Of a DNA stretch of 64,000 nucleotides, positions 16,192-26,246 are shown piece after piece (position 1 is the stretch's first letter; every line of letters begins with the position of its first letter). The notes beneath the pieces are model-generated. The model was not told the origin of the DNA. It worked only from the letters and a program-made list of their open reading frames with translations, and made no database searches. Source of the DNA: Bacillus sp. (in: firmicutes) (lineage in GTDB: Bacteria; Bacillota; Bacilli; Bacillales; JACDOC01); the NCBI GenBank assembly GCA_017656295.1, contig JACDOC010000002.1, positions 62,001-126,000 on the forward strand. The letters are read 5' to 3'. The position numbers and the translations under genes were made by a program.

Positions 16192-18114
16192 TTGAAGCGT
16201 GTGTCCAATGTCACTGTAAGGCGTCGGCTAGTATTAACGCTTATTTTTGGATTATTGATTTTTTTAATTATCGACTTACGACTAGGCTATGTGCAATTTG
16301 TATTAGGCGATTGGTTAACGGGAAAAGCACAAGATTTATGGAGTCGAAATATTCCGTTTGAACCAGAGAGAGGAAAAATATTAGATCGTAACGGTGTCGA
16401 GCTAGCAACTAATCAAAGTGCACCAACTGTTTACGTTGTACCTAGACAAGTAGAAGATCCTGTAGAAACGGCGGAAAAACTTGCGGCAGTATTGAACATG
16501 TCGAAAGAAAAAGCGTATCAACATGTAACGAAGAAAACGAACATTGAACGAATCCATCCGGAAGGTAGAAAAATCTCCATTGAAAAAGCGAACGAAATCA
16601 TGGATTTAAATTTAAAAGGGGTGTATATCGGTGAAGATTCGAAACGATATTACCCATTTGGAGATTATTTGTCACACGTTTTGGGGTTTGCTGGGGTGGA
16701 TAACCAAGGATTAATGGGATTGGAATTGTATTACGATAAAGAGCTGAGTGGTGAAAAAGGCTCAGTTCAATTTTACTCCACTGCGAAAGGACAACGAATG
16801 CCGGAAATGCCAGACGATTATCAACCACCAGTGGATGGGTTAGACTTAAAGCTAACCATTGATACGAAAGTGCAAACGATTGTTGAGCGGGAACTCGATA
16901 ATGCAGAAGCGACATATCAGCCGGATGGAATTATAGCGGTAGCAATGAATCCAAACAATGGGGAAATATTAGCGATGGCGAGTCGACCGAACTTTGATCC
17001 AGGTGATTTTCAAAGCGTTCCCCCAGAGATTTATAACCGTAATTTACCAATTTGGAGTACGTATGAACCAGGATCGACGTTTAAAATTATCACTTTAGCC
17101 GCTGCGTTAGAGGAAGGAAAAGTCGATTTAGAAAATGGAAGATTTTATGATCCAGGTCACATTGAAGTAGCTGGGGCAAAGTTACGTTGTTGGAAAAGAG
17201 GTGGACACGGTTCACAAACGTTTCTTGAAGTGGTTCAAAATTCTTGTAACCCAGGGTTTGTTGAATTAGGTCAACGGCTTGGGAAAGAAACGTTATTTCA
17301 ATATATTAAAGACTTCGGGTTCGGGCAAAAAACGGGCATCGATTTACATGGAGAGGGAACCGGTATTTTATTTAATCTAGAAAAGGTCGGTCCAGTGGAA
17401 CTCGCTACAACTGCATTTGGTCAAGGGGTGGCCGTCACACCGATTCAGCAAGTAGCTGCAGTGGCGGCAGCGGTGAATGGAGGAATTTTGTATCAACCGT
17501 ATGTGGCGAAAGAACTGATTGACCCAAATACCGGTGAAGTTGTGATGCGAAACACCCCTGTGGCGAAGCGTCGGGTGATTTCTGAAGAGACGTCAGAACA
17601 AATTCGCTATGCCCTAGAAAGCGTTGTCGCTCAAGGAACAGGGAAAAATGCTTTTGTAGAGTCGTATCGTGTCGGTGGAAAGACAGGGACGGCCCAAAAA
17701 GCCCAAAATGGGAAATATTTAGAAAATAATCATATCGTCTCGTTTATCGGATTTGCTCCAGCCGATGATCCGCAAATTGTCGTTTACGTAGCAGTAGATA
17801 ATCCAAAGGGAACCGTTCAATTCGGGGGCGTTGTCGCTGCTCCCATTGTAGGAAACATCATCCGAGATACGTTGCCGGTGTTAGGGGTAGAACCACGAAA
17901 AGACCAAATTGAAAAAGAAAGAACCTACTTGGACACGCCGATGGTGGAAGTACCAGATTTGGTTGGCTTAACACGAAAAGAAATTGTTCAAAAATTTTTC
18001 AACTTGAAATTAGACGTTACTGGAACTGGAACAACGGTTGTAAAACAAGCACCAGAACCTGGTGTAAAGGTCAAAGAAGGGTCGACCATTCGCATCTATT
18101 TAGGTGAAGAGTAG
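16192..18114 (+). CDS. spoVD: Stage V sporulation protein D (sporulation-specific class B PBP)
   Basis: SpoVD is the transpeptidase that builds spore cortex peptidoglycan together with SpoVE. The 640-residue protein has a membrane anchor (about 12-35), a pedestal domain, and a transpeptidase with Ser295 in STFK, SCN (351-353) and KTG (497-499). One C-terminal PASTA domain (about 577-637) follows, against two in PBP2B. Cys333 and Cys352 correspond to the pair that in B. subtilis (Cys332/Cys351) is kept reduced by the thiol-disulfide protein StoA. The start is TTG 16192, with AGAGGAGG upstream. A terminator separates it from pbpB. Confidence 0.95.
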   Translation: MKRVSNVTVRRRLVLTLIFGLLIFLIIDLRLGYVQFVLGDWLTGKAQDLWSRNIPFEPERGKILDRNGVELATNQSAPTVYVVPRQVEDPVETAEKLAAVLNMSKEKAYQHVTKKTNIERIHPEGRKISIEKANEIMDLNLKGVYIGEDSKRYYPFGDYLSHVLGFAGVDNQGLMGLELYYDKELSGEKGSVQFYSTAKGQRMPEMPDDYQPPVDGLDLKLTIDTKVQTIVERELDNAEATYQPDGIIAVAMNPNNGEILAMASRPNFDPGDFQSVPPEIYNRNLPIWSTYEPGSTFKIITLAAALEEGKVDLENGRFYDPGHIEVAGAKLRCWKRGGHGSQTFLEVVQNSCNPGFVELGQRLGKETLFQYIKDFGFGQKTGIDLHGEGTGILFNLEKVGPVELATTAFGQGVAVTPIQQVAAVAAAVNGGILYQPYVAKELIDPNTGEVVMRNTPVAKRRVISEETSEQIRYALESVVAQGTGKNAFVESYRVGGKTGTAQKAQNGKYLENNHIVSFIGFAPADDPQIVVYVAVDNPKGTVQFGGVVAAPIVGNIIRDTLPVLGVEPRKDQIEKERTYLDTPMVEVPDLVGLTRKEIVQKFFNLKLDVTGTGTTVVKQAPEPGVKVKEGSTIRIYLGEE

Positions 18115-18133
18115 GCTGTCATAAATGACGGCC
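18114..18133 (+). terminator. Weak hairpin terminator after spoVD
   Basis: GGCTGTCAT pairs with ATGACGGCC as a 9-bp stem starting at the last base of the stop codon. The tail (TGTCTCTTCTTC) is only weakly T-rich. Confidence 0.5.
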
Positions 18134-18177
18134 TGTCTCTTCTTCATTACACTTTCTTTACTTTTACAAAATTAGCA

Positions 18178-18206
18178 TAGACAACGGTTTTTCGGTAAAA
18201 TATAAT
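18178..18206 (+). promoter_or_regulatory. Sigma-A promoter for murE
   Basis: TAGACA (18178-18183), a 17-bp spacer, and a perfect TATAAT (18201-18206). This gives murE and the following wall genes a vegetative promoter downstream of the sporulation gene spoVD. Confidence 0.75.
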
Positions 18207-18242
18207 GTGATTGTTTCCATACATATGAGAGGGATGAAACCA

Positions 18243-19709
18243 ATGGATTTACAAACATTACTTTCATACTTACCAATTAAAAAAGTGCTTCATCATGGAA
18301 ACCCTATGATTACTTCTATTGAAAATAATCATCAACATGTGAAAAATGGAAGTTTATTTGTTTGCATCACAGGGGCTCGATTTGATGGGCATAACTTTGC
18401 CGAAGAAGCTGTAAAGAAAGGTGCAGTCGCTCTTTTAGCAGAAAAAGACGTAAAGGTAACTGTACCAACCATAATTGTCAAAGATACAAAAAAAGCCCTT
18501 GCACTTTTAGCGGATATTTTTTATGGACAACCTACCCACAAATTCCGATTAATTGGAGTAACGGGGACGAATGGAAAAACAACGACGACACAAATAATTG
18601 ACCATTTGTTTCAACAAGCAGGTGAAAAAACCGGCTTAATTGGCACCATGTACATGAAAATTGGTGACCGAAAAATAGAAACGAAAAATACGACACCGGA
18701 TAGCTTAACGTTACAAAAAACGTTTAAAGCAATGGTAGATGATAAAGTAACTACTGCGGTGATGGAAGTTTCCTCTCATGCGCTCGTTCAAGGTCGTGTG
18801 CATGGATGTGATTACGATATCGCTATTTTCACGAACTTAACACAGGATCATCTCGATTATCACGGAACGATGGACGAATACCGTCGGGCCAAAGGTCTTC
18901 TATTTGCCCAATTAGGAAACACGTTCCATCACAATCGTCCGAAATATGCTATTATGAATAGCGATGATCCAGCTACAACTGAATTTATGATAGAAACCGC
19001 TGGAGCACACGTAGTTACTTACGGTATTGAAAAAGAAGCAGATTTTCGTGCAACGGATATTCAATTACACCCAACCGGAACGAGATTCCTTTTGCACTAT
19101 CCTGAAGGAACAGCAACCGTCAACATGAAGTTAGTTGGAAAATTTAACGTTTATAATGTATTAGCGGCGGTTGCAGCAGCATATGTTTCCGGAATGGAAA
19201 TACATACGATTTTACAAGGTATACAATCGTTAACGGGTGTTGCTGGACGGTTTGAAGTAGTGGATGGCGGTCAAAACTTCTCCGTCATCGTCGACTATGC
19301 GCATACGCCAGATAGTCTGGAAAATGTGTTAAAAACAGTCAAGCAATTAACAGACAAGCGTATATTTGTGGTCGTTGGTTGTGGAGGCGATCGAGATAAA
19401 ACGAAACGGCCGATAATGGCTCGGATTGCGTGTCAATATGCAGACATCCCGGTCTTTACATCAGACAATCCTCGTTCAGAAGATCCGATGCAAATTTTAC
19501 GGGATATGGAACAAGGAGCCGAAGGACAGGCGTATCAATTGATACCTGACCGTAAACAAGCGATTTTTTGGGCAATTGAAGAAGCAAATCAAGGCGATGT
19601 CGTCCTTATTGCCGGTAAAGGGCATGAGACGTATCAAATTATTGGCGACCAAGTCCTTGATTTTGATGATCGTCAAGTAGCATTAGAAGCGATTAAGGGG
19701 CGTCTATAA
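18243..19709 (+). CDS. murE: UDP-N-acetylmuramoyl-L-alanyl-D-glutamate--2,6-diaminopimelate ligase
   Basis: MurE adds the third stem-peptide residue in the cytoplasm. The protein is about 488 residues, with an N-terminal UDP-binding domain ([22 protein letters not shown]), the ATP loop GTNGKT at 108-113, and a C-terminal DNPRSEDP at 408-415. DNPR is the known mark of meso-diaminopimelate rather than lysine addition. ATG 18243 follows AGAGGG; an in-frame ATG lies at 18234, and a GTG at 18207 falls just past the -10 box, so it is unlikely. The stop overlaps the next start by 1 base (TAATG). Confidence 0.95.
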   Translation: MDLQTLLSYLPIKKVLHHGNPMITSIENNHQHVKNGSLFVCITGARFDGHNFAEEAVKKGAVALLAEKDVKVTVPTIIVKDTKKALALLADIFYGQPTHKFRLIGVTGTNGKTTTTQIIDHLFQQAGEKTGLIGTMYMKIGDRKIETKNTTPDSLTLQKTFKAMVDDKVTTAVMEVSSHALVQGRVHGCDYDIAIFTNLTQDHLDYHGTMDEYRRAKGLLFAQLGNTFHHNRPKYAIMNSDDPATTEFMIETAGAHVVTYGIEKEADFRATDIQLHPTGTRFLLHYPEGTATVNMKLVGKFNVYNVLAAVAAAYVSGMEIHTILQGIQSLTGVAGRFEVVDGGQNFSVIVDYAHTPDSLENVLKTVKQLTDKRIFVVVGCGGDRDKTKRPIMARIACQYADIPVFTSDNPRSEDPMQILRDMEQGAEGQAYQLIPDRKQAIFWAIEEANQGDVVLIAGKGHETYQIIGDQVLDFDDRQVALEAIKGRL

Positions 19710-20170
19710 TGCTCACATTTCAAGATGTATCATCGGTTTGTCCCAATTTTCGGGGGGCAAAAGACGAACAAATTCGTTTTCATTCGTTGTTGCTTGACCT
19801 ATCCCTAAATGGGGAGAAAGGATTATATATCGCGTTAACATCCTTTGACATACTAAAGGCGATTGAACAAGGGGCCATCGCGGCCATGTGGCCTTCCAAT
19901 CAACCTTTACCAGCAGCAGTACCAACACTTTTTCCTGTGTTTTTTGTCGAAAGGGTGGACGAAGCACTTCTCACCCTTTTAAAAACATACTTACAGAAAT
20001 TAAATAAAGAAGAGTGGGAGCAGATGACAAACATCGTTTTTACAAAAGATAAACTTCTGAATGATTGGATTAAAACATATGATAGGGCAATAAAGAAGGA
20101 AATTTTTCGATACATTACCAAATTGCAGCAACACATCAATAGGAAGAAAGGTGGGGATAAAAGATGTTAG
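19709..20170 (+). CDS. MurF N-terminal-domain-like protein lacking the ligase core
   Basis: I do not recognise a named gene. The 153-residue protein starts on the last base of the murE stop codon and overlaps mraY by 7 bp, so it is tightly held in the operon. Residues about 25-105 resemble the UDP-binding N domain of Mur[24 protein letters not shown], then [21 protein letters not shown], the last like MurF VDDTLTALQQLAKAYLQEL. There is no GTNGKT ATP loop and no C-terminal ligase domain. The rest (about 110-150) is charged and probably helical. AAGGGG serves as RBS. It could be a remnant of murF, which lies at this place in many bacteria, or a kept regulatory or scaffold protein. B. subtilis has no gene here. 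Confidence 0.7.
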   Translation: MLTFQDVSSVCPNFRGAKDEQIRFHSLLLDLSLNGEKGLYIALTSFDILKAIEQGAIAAMWPSNQPLPAAVPTLFPVFFVERVDEALLTLLKTYLQKLNKEEWEQMTNIVFTKDKLLNDWIKTYDRAIKKEIFRYITKLQQHINRKKGGDKRC

Positions 20171-21138
20171 AGCAAGTACTTTTATTTACGTTGCTAATGG
20201 CCTTTTTAATTGCCGTTCTTTTATCTCCAATATTTATCCCTTTTTTACGAAGATTAAAATTTGGCCAAAGCATTCGGGAAGAGGGACCAAAATCTCATCA
20301 GATAAAGTCAGGTACCCCAACCATGGGCGGAATTGTCATTTTAATATCTATTATCATTTCAACTCTTTTAATGACAATGAAGTATTCCAAGCCGAGTGTA
20401 GAGATATACTTATTGTTACTCGTTACAATTGGTTTTGGTTTATTAGGATTTCTTGATGATTTTATCAAGGTCGTAATGAAACGAAATTTAGGCTTAACCT
20501 CTAAGCAAAAATTATTCGGGCAAATTGTCAATTCAGTGATCTTTTATATCGTATTTCAACAACACGACTTTTCAACGGTGATTACGGTACCTTTGATTGA
20601 TTGGTCGATTGATTTAGGACATTTTTATGTATTATTCATTATTTTTTGGTTAGTAGGTTTTTCCAATGCAGTGAATTTAACAGATGGTTTAGATGGTTTA
20701 GTATCCGGCACATCGGCCATTGCTTTCGGAACGTTGGCCATCTTAGCATGGAATCAATCTCAATATGATGTAGCGATTTTTTCTGTTGCTGTTGTAGGTG
20801 CGGTTCTCGGGTTTCTCGTCTTTAATGCCCACCCGGCAAAAGTGTTTATGGGAGATACCGGTTCCCTTGCCCTCGGAGGAGCTATTGCAACGGTTGCGAT
20901 TTTAACGAAATTGGAATTTTTGCTAGTTTTAATTGGTGGTGTATTTGTCATCGAGACTTTATCTGTCATTATTCAAGTCATTTCTTTTAAAACGACAGGT
21001 AAGCGAGTATTTCGGATGAGCCCGTTGCATCACCATTATGAACTCAAGGGTTGGTCCGAATGGCGAGTGGTCGTTACGTTCTGGACTGTCGGATTATTAT
21101 TTTCCATTTTAGCAACATATATCGAGGTGTGGATGTAG
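20164..21138 (+). CDS. mraY: Phospho-N-acetylmuramoyl-pentapeptide-transferase
   Basis: MraY makes lipid I at the membrane by moving phospho-MurNAc-pentapeptide to undecaprenyl phosphate. The 324-residue protein has about ten transmembrane helices. Family motifs are [13 protein letters not shown] (about 44-56), FLDDFIKV with the DD pair (about 96-103), NLTDGLDGL (about 171-179), and the HHHYE loop (about 292-296). ATG 20164 follows AAAGGTGGGG, which lies inside the preceding gene. The next gene, murD, begins right at the stop codon. Confidence 0.96.
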   Translation: MLEQVLLFTLLMAFLIAVLLSPIFIPFLRRLKFGQSIREEGPKSHQIKSGTPTMGGIVILISIIISTLLMTMKYSKPSVEIYLLLLVTIGFGLLGFLDDFIKVVMKRNLGLTSKQKLFGQIVNSVIFYIVFQQHDFSTVITVPLIDWSIDLGHFYVLFIIFWLVGFSNAVNLTDGLDGLVSGTSAIAFGTLAILAWNQSQYDVAIFSVAVVGAVLGFLVFNAHPAKVFMGDTGSLALGGAIATVAILTKLEFLLVLIGGVFVIETLSVIIQVISFKTTGKRVFRMSPLHHHYELKGWSEWRVVVTFWTVGLLFSILATYIEVWM

Positions 21139-22491
21139 TTGAAAACGATCAAAAAATATGAAAATAAAAAAGTCCTTGTATTAGGATTAGCGAAAAGCGG
21201 GGTAAGTGCTGCCTCGCTTTTACATAAGTTAGGTGCTTTTGTTACCGTCAATGATTACAAACCGTTGTCGGAAAACCCAGAAGCTCAAAACTTATTAGAT
21301 GAAGGAATTAAGGTCATTTGCGGAGGTCATCCGCTTGAGCTCATCGATGAAGGATTTGAACTCATTGTGAAAAACCCCGGAATTCCTTATGACAACCCGT
21401 TAGTAGAACGGGCTCTTAAAAAAGGGATTCCAATTATTACAGAAGTCGAGCTTGCATACGAAATTTGTGAAGCAGAGTTTATTGGTATCACGGGGACGAA
21501 TGGGAAAACAACAACGACGACGCTCATTTTTGAAATGTTAAAAGAAGGTGGGAAAGCTCCGTTAATTGCTGGGAATATCGGAAAAGTAGCTTCTGAAGTC
21601 GTTCAACAGGCGACGAAAGCGAATGATATTGTCATTGAACTTTCATCGTTTCAATTAATGGGCATTGACAAATTTTGTCCGAAAATTGCGGTACTAACAA
21701 ATATTTACGACGCCCATTTAGATTATCACGGTACAAAACAAGAGTATGTCAATGCAAAAGCTCAACTCATTAAAAATCAAACTAAAACCGACTATTTTGT
21801 TTACAACGCTGATCAAGACGAAGTTGTCGCTATTGCAAATAGTGGAAAAGGGATGCACGTTCCGTTTTCAACTACTCGTAAAGTTTCTATTGGGGCGTAC
21901 ATCGAAAACGGTTGGCTTATGTTTCAAACAGAGCGAATTATGCCTGTCAAAGAAATTCGCCTTCCAGGTCAACATAATTTAGAAAACATTTTAGCCGCGG
22001 TTGCGGTTGTAAAGTTAAAAGGGGTTTCCAATGACGCCATATACCGGGTGTTAACAACGTTTAGCGGTGTCAAACACCGGACTCAATTTGTAAAAGAGCT
22101 TAATGGAAGAGCGTTCTATAATGATTCAAAGGCAACGAATATTTTAGCAACACAAAGTGCATTGAAGGCGTTCGATCAGCCGGTCATTTTACTCGCAGGC
22201 GGACTTGACCGTGGCAATAATTTTGATGAACTTGTTCCAGCGATGAAAAACGTAAAAGCACTTATTACGTTTGGGCAGACGGCACAAAAGATTGCCGATG
22301 CTGGGAACAAAGCTGGAATAGAAACGATTCGGCGTGTCGATAATGTAGAAGAAGCTGTTCCGGTTGCATACGAATTATCTTCTCCAGGAGATGTCATCTT
22401 GCTATCACCAGCTTGTGCAAGCTGGGATCAATATAAAACTTTTGAAGTCCGTGGTGATATTTTTATTGAAGCTGTGCATAAGTTAAAATGA
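21139..22491 (+). CDS. murD: UDP-N-acetylmuramoylalanine--D-glutamate ligase
   Basis: MurD adds D-glutamate to UDP-MurNAc-L-alanine. The 450-residue protein shows an N-terminal Rossmann-like UDP-binding domain ([14 protein letters not shown]), the ATP loop GTNGKT at 119-124, and [11 protein letters not shown]. The C-terminal domain contains [15 protein letters not shown] and [11 protein letters not shown]. The start is TTG 21139, directly after the mraY stop, with GAGGTG seven bases upstream. Use of a TTG start with zero gap suggests translational coupling to mraY. Confidence 0.95.
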   Translation: MKTIKKYENKKVLVLGLAKSGVSAASLLHKLGAFVTVNDYKPLSENPEAQNLLDEGIKVICGGHPLELIDEGFELIVKNPGIPYDNPLVERALKKGIPIITEVELAYEICEAEFIGITGTNGKTTTTTLIFEMLKEGGKAPLIAGNIGKVASEVVQQATKANDIVIELSSFQLMGIDKFCPKIAVLTNIYDAHLDYHGTKQEYVNAKAQLIKNQTKTDYFVYNADQDEVVAIANSGKGMHVPFSTTRKVSIGAYIENGWLMFQTERIMPVKEIRLPGQHNLENILAAVAVVKLKGVSNDAIYRVLTTFSGVKHRTQFVKELNGRAFYNDSKATNILATQSALKAFDQPVILLAGGLDRGNNFDELVPAMKNVKALITFGQTAQKIADAGNKAGIETIRRVDNVEEAVPVAYELSSPGDVILLSPACASWDQYKTFEVRGDIFIEAVHKLK

Positions 22492-22495
22492 GAGC

Positions 22496-22570
22496 TTGAC
22501 TCAATAGAAACATACACCTAGACGAAAACACCGGTATTTAAGCTCTACTAGGTGTGAGAGGTGTTGTCAT
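22496..22570 (+). promoter_or_regulatory. Leader before spoVE with inverted repeat and a CATACA box
   Basis: CATACACC (22511-22518) resembles a sigma-E -10 box, but I see no good -35. ACACCTAG (22514-22521) and CTAGGTGT (22548-22555) are a perfect 8-bp inverted repeat with a 26-nt loop. The right arm abuts the ribosome binding site GAGAGGTG, so the fold could affect spoVE translation. Confidence 0.35.
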
Positions 22571-23671
22571 GTGCCGGTCAAGAAATCGACGCCTGATTTT
22601 CTTTTAGTAATAGTCACATTATCGTTACTAGCCGTCGGATTAATTATGGTGTATAGTGCTAGTGCTGTATGGGCGAGTTATAAATTTGACGATTCGTTTT
22701 TCTTTGTGAAGCGCCAGCTACTGTTTGCAGGAGTTGGAGTATTTGCCATGTTTTTTTTAATGAACATCGATTATTGGACATGGCGGACATGGGCCAAAGT
22801 TTTGTTAATTGTATGTTTTGTTTTACTCATCTTAGTGCTAATTCCAGGAATCGGAGTTGTTCGAAATGGCTCTCGCAGCTGGATTGGTGTCGGGGCATTT
22901 TCTATTCAACCTTCTGAATTTATGAAACTAGCCATGATTGCCTTTTTAGCGAAATTTTTATCGGAACGACAAAAAATGATTACCTCTTTTAAGCGAGGAT
23001 TGCTTCCTTCGCTATCCATTGTGTTTCTTGCGTTTGCCATGATTATGTTACAGCCCGATTTAGGGACAGGGACGGTCATGGTGGGGACGTGTGTGGTGAT
23101 GATTTTTATCTCAGGTGCCCGTATTAGCCATTTTATTATGTTAGGGATGGTGGGATTAGTAGGTTTTGCAGGATTAGTGTTATCTGCCCCTTATCGAATC
23201 AAACGTATTACCTCCTTTTTAGATCCGTGGTCTGATCCGTTAGGGAGCGGTTTTCAAATTATCCAGTCGCTTTATGCTATCGGTCCAGGGGGCTTGTTCG
23301 GATTAGGACTTGGGCAAAGTCGTCAAAAGTTTTTTTATTTACCAGAGCCACAAACGGATTTTATTTTTGCTATTATTTCTGAAGAGCTTGGGTTTATCGG
23401 GGCGACGTTTGTTCTATTGTTGTTCGCTTTACTATTGTGGCGAGGGATTCGTATATCGTTAGGTGCACCGGATTTATACGGTAGTTTGTTGGCAGTAGGC
23501 ATTATTTCGATGATTGCCATACAAGTGATGATTAATGTTGGTGTTGTAACAGGCTTGATGCCAGTTACCGGAATCACGTTGCCTTTTTTAAGCTACGGAG
23601 GCTCTTCCTTAACATTAATGTTAATGGCTGTAGGTGTATTGTTAAATATCAGCCGTTATGCAAGGTATTAA
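22571..23671 (+). CDS. spoVE: Stage V sporulation protein E (SEDS glycosyltransferase)
   Basis: SpoVE is the sporulation SEDS peptidoglycan polymerase that pairs with SpoVD for cortex synthesis at the outer forespore membrane. The 366-residue protein has ten predicted transmembrane helices. It closely follows the B. subtilis SpoVE pattern as I recall it: GLIMVYSASAVWA, RNGSRSWIGVGAFSIQPSEF, QPDLGTGTVMVGT, LPEPQTDFIFAI and LPFLSYGGSSL. The start is GTG 22571, after GAGAGGTG. The next gene has its own leader, and a strong terminator follows. Confidence 0.94.
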   Translation: MPVKKSTPDFLLVIVTLSLLAVGLIMVYSASAVWASYKFDDSFFFVKRQLLFAGVGVFAMFFLMNIDYWTWRTWAKVLLIVCFVLLILVLIPGIGVVRNGSRSWIGVGAFSIQPSEFMKLAMIAFLAKFLSERQKMITSFKRGLLPSLSIVFLAFAMIMLQPDLGTGTVMVGTCVVMIFISGARISHFIMLGMVGLVGFAGLVLSAPYRIKRITSFLDPWSDPLGSGFQIIQSLYAIGPGGLFGLGLGQSRQKFFYLPEPQTDFIFAIISEELGFIGATFVLLLFALLLWRGIRISLGAPDLYGSLLAVGIISMIAIQVMINVGVVTGLMPVTGITLPFLSYGGSSLTLMLMAVGVLLNISRYARY

Positions 23672-23677
23672 ATGAAA

Positions 23678-23706
23678 GAAACCTGTAGTTGATACAGGTT
23701 TCTTTT
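23678..23706 (+). terminator. Intrinsic terminator after spoVE
   Basis: GAAACCTGT (23678-23686) pairs perfectly with ACAGGTTTC (23694-23702), followed by TTTT. Confidence 0.88.
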
Positions 23707-24045
23707 CGTTCGTATTGAATTACATTTAATTGGTAAAATTAGAAAATTGGAAAGTAAAAGATGACAAACGGAAAGTAAATACCGAAAAACAGAAAGAAAA
23801 AAGAATGAAACGGAAAGAAACAGCCAACGAAAGTCCTCCGCAGGTCCTCCAGCGCGCGTCGAGGCTAATCAGTCGCCTTCGCTTTTCTTACAATAATTCA
23901 GTTTTTTTAAATTTCAATGACATTGTTTTACTAACGCCCATGTGTTGTTTAGAATATAGTAGAATAGGGTATCGATGTTAAGGATACATACGTTAAATAT
24001 ATGAGGATACATACGAAAAAGTTTATGAAGATCTGAGGTGGAAAC
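23707..24045 (+). other. Intergenic region between spoVE and murG
   Basis: These 339 bases hold no convincing gene. An A-rich first part is followed by a GC-rich patch at about 23835-23885 (TCCTCCGCAGGTCCTCCAGC, then GTCGAGGCTAATCAGTCGCC) that recalls a common Bacillaceae intergenic element. AGGATACATACG occurs twice, at 23981-23992 and 24004-24015, close to the murG start. A promoter for murG is expected here but none is clear; TAGAAT and TATAGT hexamers lie near 23950-23965. Confidence 0.6.
23981..24015 (+). repeat. Direct repeat AGGATACATACG upstream of murG
   Basis: Two identical 12-mers are spaced 23 bp start to start (23981 and 24004), ending 31 bp before the murG ATG. The contained CATACG resembles mother-cell sigma -10 boxes; alternatively the pair could be a protein-binding site. 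Confidence 0.6.
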
Positions 24046-25134
24046 ATGAAAATTGTCGTCAGTGGGGGAGGAACGGGCGGCCATATATATCCAGCATTAG
24101 CGTTTATCCGTTCCTTGCAACAAAATCACCGGGACACGCAATTTTTATATATAGGTACAGAAAAAGGGCTGGAGTCGAAGCTAGTTCCGCGAGAAAATAT
24201 TCCTTTTAAAGCAATCGAAATTACTGGTTTTAAGCGCTCATTGTCGTTGGAAAATTTTAAAACCGTTTATCGATTTTTAAAAGGTGTGAAAGATAGTAAA
24301 GCGTATTTAAAAGAATTTCAACCCGATGTCGTTATTGGAACGGGTGGCTACGTCTCTGGACCAGTTGTGTATGCAGCGGCGAAATTGGGTATTCCAACAA
24401 TTATTCATGAACAAAATAGTGTCCCCGGTTTAACAAACAAATTTTTAAGTCGGTACGTAGATTATGTGGCTACGTGTTTTGAATCATCCCATTCGTACTT
24501 TCCGGCAGATAAAGTCGTATTGACGGGAAATCCTCGTGCGACCGAAGTGGTAGGTGCCAATGGGAAAGGCGTTTTAGAAAGATTCGGATTATCTCATGAG
24601 CTGCCAACCGTTCTTATTTTTAGTGGATCACGTGGTGCTCGGCCGATTAATGAAGCGGTTGTGGAAATGTTAAAAAATTATCCAACCCCTCCCTTTCAAG
24701 TGTTATATGTTACTGGTGATGCTCATTATGAACAGGTACAAGAAAAGTTATTAAACACAAAGACCAACCATGTATCGGTTGTACCGTTCATTCATAACAT
24801 GCCTGAAGTATTGGCAAGTGTCGATCTTGTTGTCTCAAGAGCTGGAGCGACAACATTAGCCGAACTTACAGCTTTAGGTGTACCGTCCATATTAATACCG
24901 AGTCCGTATGTGACGAATAATCATCAAGAAAAAAATGCCCGGGCGTTAACGGAAAAAGATGCAGCTATGTTAATCCTTGAAAACGAGTTAACTAGTGAAC
25001 GTTTGTACAAGAAAATTGAATCTATTTTATCTAACGAAAAAAAGTTAGCGTTAATGAAAAAGAACGCGAAAGCTTTAGGCATACCAGATGCTTCGAATCG
25101 CTTGTATAACTTAATTCAATCGTTAACGAAGTAA
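24046..25134 (+). CDS. murG: UDP-GlcNAc:lipid I N-acetylglucosaminyltransferase
   Basis: MurG makes lipid II on the inner membrane face by adding GlcNAc to lipid I. The 362-residue GT-B enzyme shows [13 protein letters not shown] (about 7-19), [37 protein letters not shown], and the donor-site [11 protein letters not shown] and [11 protein letters not shown] 24046 follows CTGAGGTGG. It is 28 bp from murB with no terminator between, so the two are likely co-transcribed. Confidence 0.96.
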   Translation: MKIVVSGGGTGGHIYPALAFIRSLQQNHRDTQFLYIGTEKGLESKLVPRENIPFKAIEITGFKRSLSLENFKTVYRFLKGVKDSKAYLKEFQPDVVIGTGGYVSGPVVYAAAKLGIPTIIHEQNSVPGLTNKFLSRYVDYVATCFESSHSYFPADKVVLTGNPRATEVVGANGKGVLERFGLSHELPTVLIFSGSRGARPINEAVVEMLKNYPTPPFQVLYVTGDAHYEQVQEKLLNTKTNHVSVVPFIHNMPEVLASVDLVVSRAGATTLAELTALGVPSILIPSPYVTNNHQEKNARALTEKDAAMLILENELTSERLYKKIESILSNEKKLALMKKNAKALGIPDASNRLYNLIQSLTK

Positions 25135-25162
25135 AATGAACCTTCGGAGAGGAGCGAAAAAA

Positions 25163-26071
25163 TTGAAGGAATTGATTCATAAATTGCAGGAAGCTAATGT
25201 AGGGAAGGTGAAAATACAAGAACCGCTTTCCTTGCATACAACCATCAAAATTGGTGGTCCAGCAGATGTTTTTGTGGAACCAAACTCGATAGAAGACTTA
25301 AAAAAAACGATGGATATTATAACAAAATATGATGTACCATGGCGAGCGATTGGTCGAGGTTCAAACCTTTTAGTGTCTGATGAAGGAATTGAAGGGGTTG
25401 TAATAAAGCTCGGTAAAGGCATTGACCAATTAGACATTGATGGGGAAGAAATTCGTGTGGGTGGCGGATATTCATTAGTGACGTTAGCAACACAAATAAG
25501 CCGTATGGGATTATCTGGTCTTGAATTTGCCGGAGGAATTCCTGGATCCGTTGGCGGCGCCGTTTATATGAATGCTGGTGCCCATGGATCAGACATTTCC
25601 AACATATTAAAGAAAGCACACATTTTATTCCCGGATGGAACGATGGAATGGCTGACAAATGAAGAAATGGAGTTTTCGTATCGAACGTCCGTATTACAGA
25701 AAAAGCGCCCGGGAATTGTCCTTGAAGCTATTTTCACGTTAAAAAAAGGCGATAAAGAACAAATTATGGCAGAAATTAAAAAGAATAAAGAATACCGGAA
25801 AGAAACTCAACCATGGTCATATCCATGTGCAGGAAGTATCTTTCGTAATCCTCTTCCTCACTATGCAGGAAAATTAGTCGAAGAGGCTGGTCTAAAAGGG
25901 TACCAAATTGGCGGTGCGCAAATTTCGGATATGCATGGAAACTTTATTGTCAATGCCGATAAAGCGACATGTCAAGACGTCTTACAGTTAATTGACCATA
26001 TTAAAAAAACGATCCGTGAAAAATTTGGTATCAACATGGAAACGGAAGTAGAGATTATTGGCAGAAAATAA
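25163..26071 (+). CDS. murB: UDP-N-acetylenolpyruvoylglucosamine reductase
   Basis: MurB reduces UDP-GlcNAc-enolpyruvate to UDP-MurNAc with FAD and NADPH. The 302-residue protein carries the FAD site [12 protein letters not shown] and [18 protein letters not shown], then [22 protein letters not shown], and [11 protein letters not shown] with the catalytic serine. I choose TTG 25163, which has GGAGAGGAG (25146-25154) upstream. An ATG at 25136 in frame would add nine residues but has no ribosome binding site, and the shorter form matches the usual length of about 303. Confidence 0.95.
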   Translation: MKELIHKLQEANVGKVKIQEPLSLHTTIKIGGPADVFVEPNSIEDLKKTMDIITKYDVPWRAIGRGSNLLVSDEGIEGVVIKLGKGIDQLDIDGEEIRVGGGYSLVTLATQISRMGLSGLEFAGGIPGSVGGAVYMNAGAHGSDISNILKKAHILFPDGTMEWLTNEEMEFSYRTSVLQKKRPGIVLEAIFTLKKGDKEQIMAEIKKNKEYRKETQPWSYPCAGSIFRNPLPHYAGKLVEEAGLKGYQIGGAQISDMHGNFIVNADKATCQDVLQLIDHIKKTIREKFGINMETEVEIIGRK

Positions 26072-26164
26072 GCGGATTTTCCTCTTTTATCCTTATTTTG
26101 GTTCGTATACAATAGAATTAGCGAGTTGGATGTCGGACGTAAATAAGATAAAGAGGATTGTAGT

Positions 26165-26208
26165 GCTGAAACGGCATGAATCCATTCGTGCCGTTCTTCC
26201 GTTTTCAG
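26165..26208 (+). other. Strong hairpin region upstream of divIB
   Basis: AACGGCATGAAT (26070+100 to 26181) pairs with ATTCGTGCCGTT (26184-26195) as a 12-bp stem containing one G-T pair. CTGAAACGG at the left edge (26165) can instead pair with CCGTTTTCAG (26199-26208), giving two mutually exclusive folds. There is no T tract, so a simple terminator is unlikely. It lies in the 175-bp murB-divIB gap. Confidence 0.55.
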
Positions 26209-26246
26209 AAATGGATTAGTTGTTCTCAAAGTTCGGAGGAAGGTTC

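Noticed and set aside
13563-18114. Recent duplication of pbpB to give spoVD
   Set aside because: The two share family architecture but differ in PASTA number and in many motifs; both are the normal, ancient Bacillus pair.
23730-23981. 83-residue open frame between spoVE and murG
   Set aside because: Low-complexity Lys/Glu-rich start running into a GC-rich repeat-like patch; no RBS and no family resemblance.
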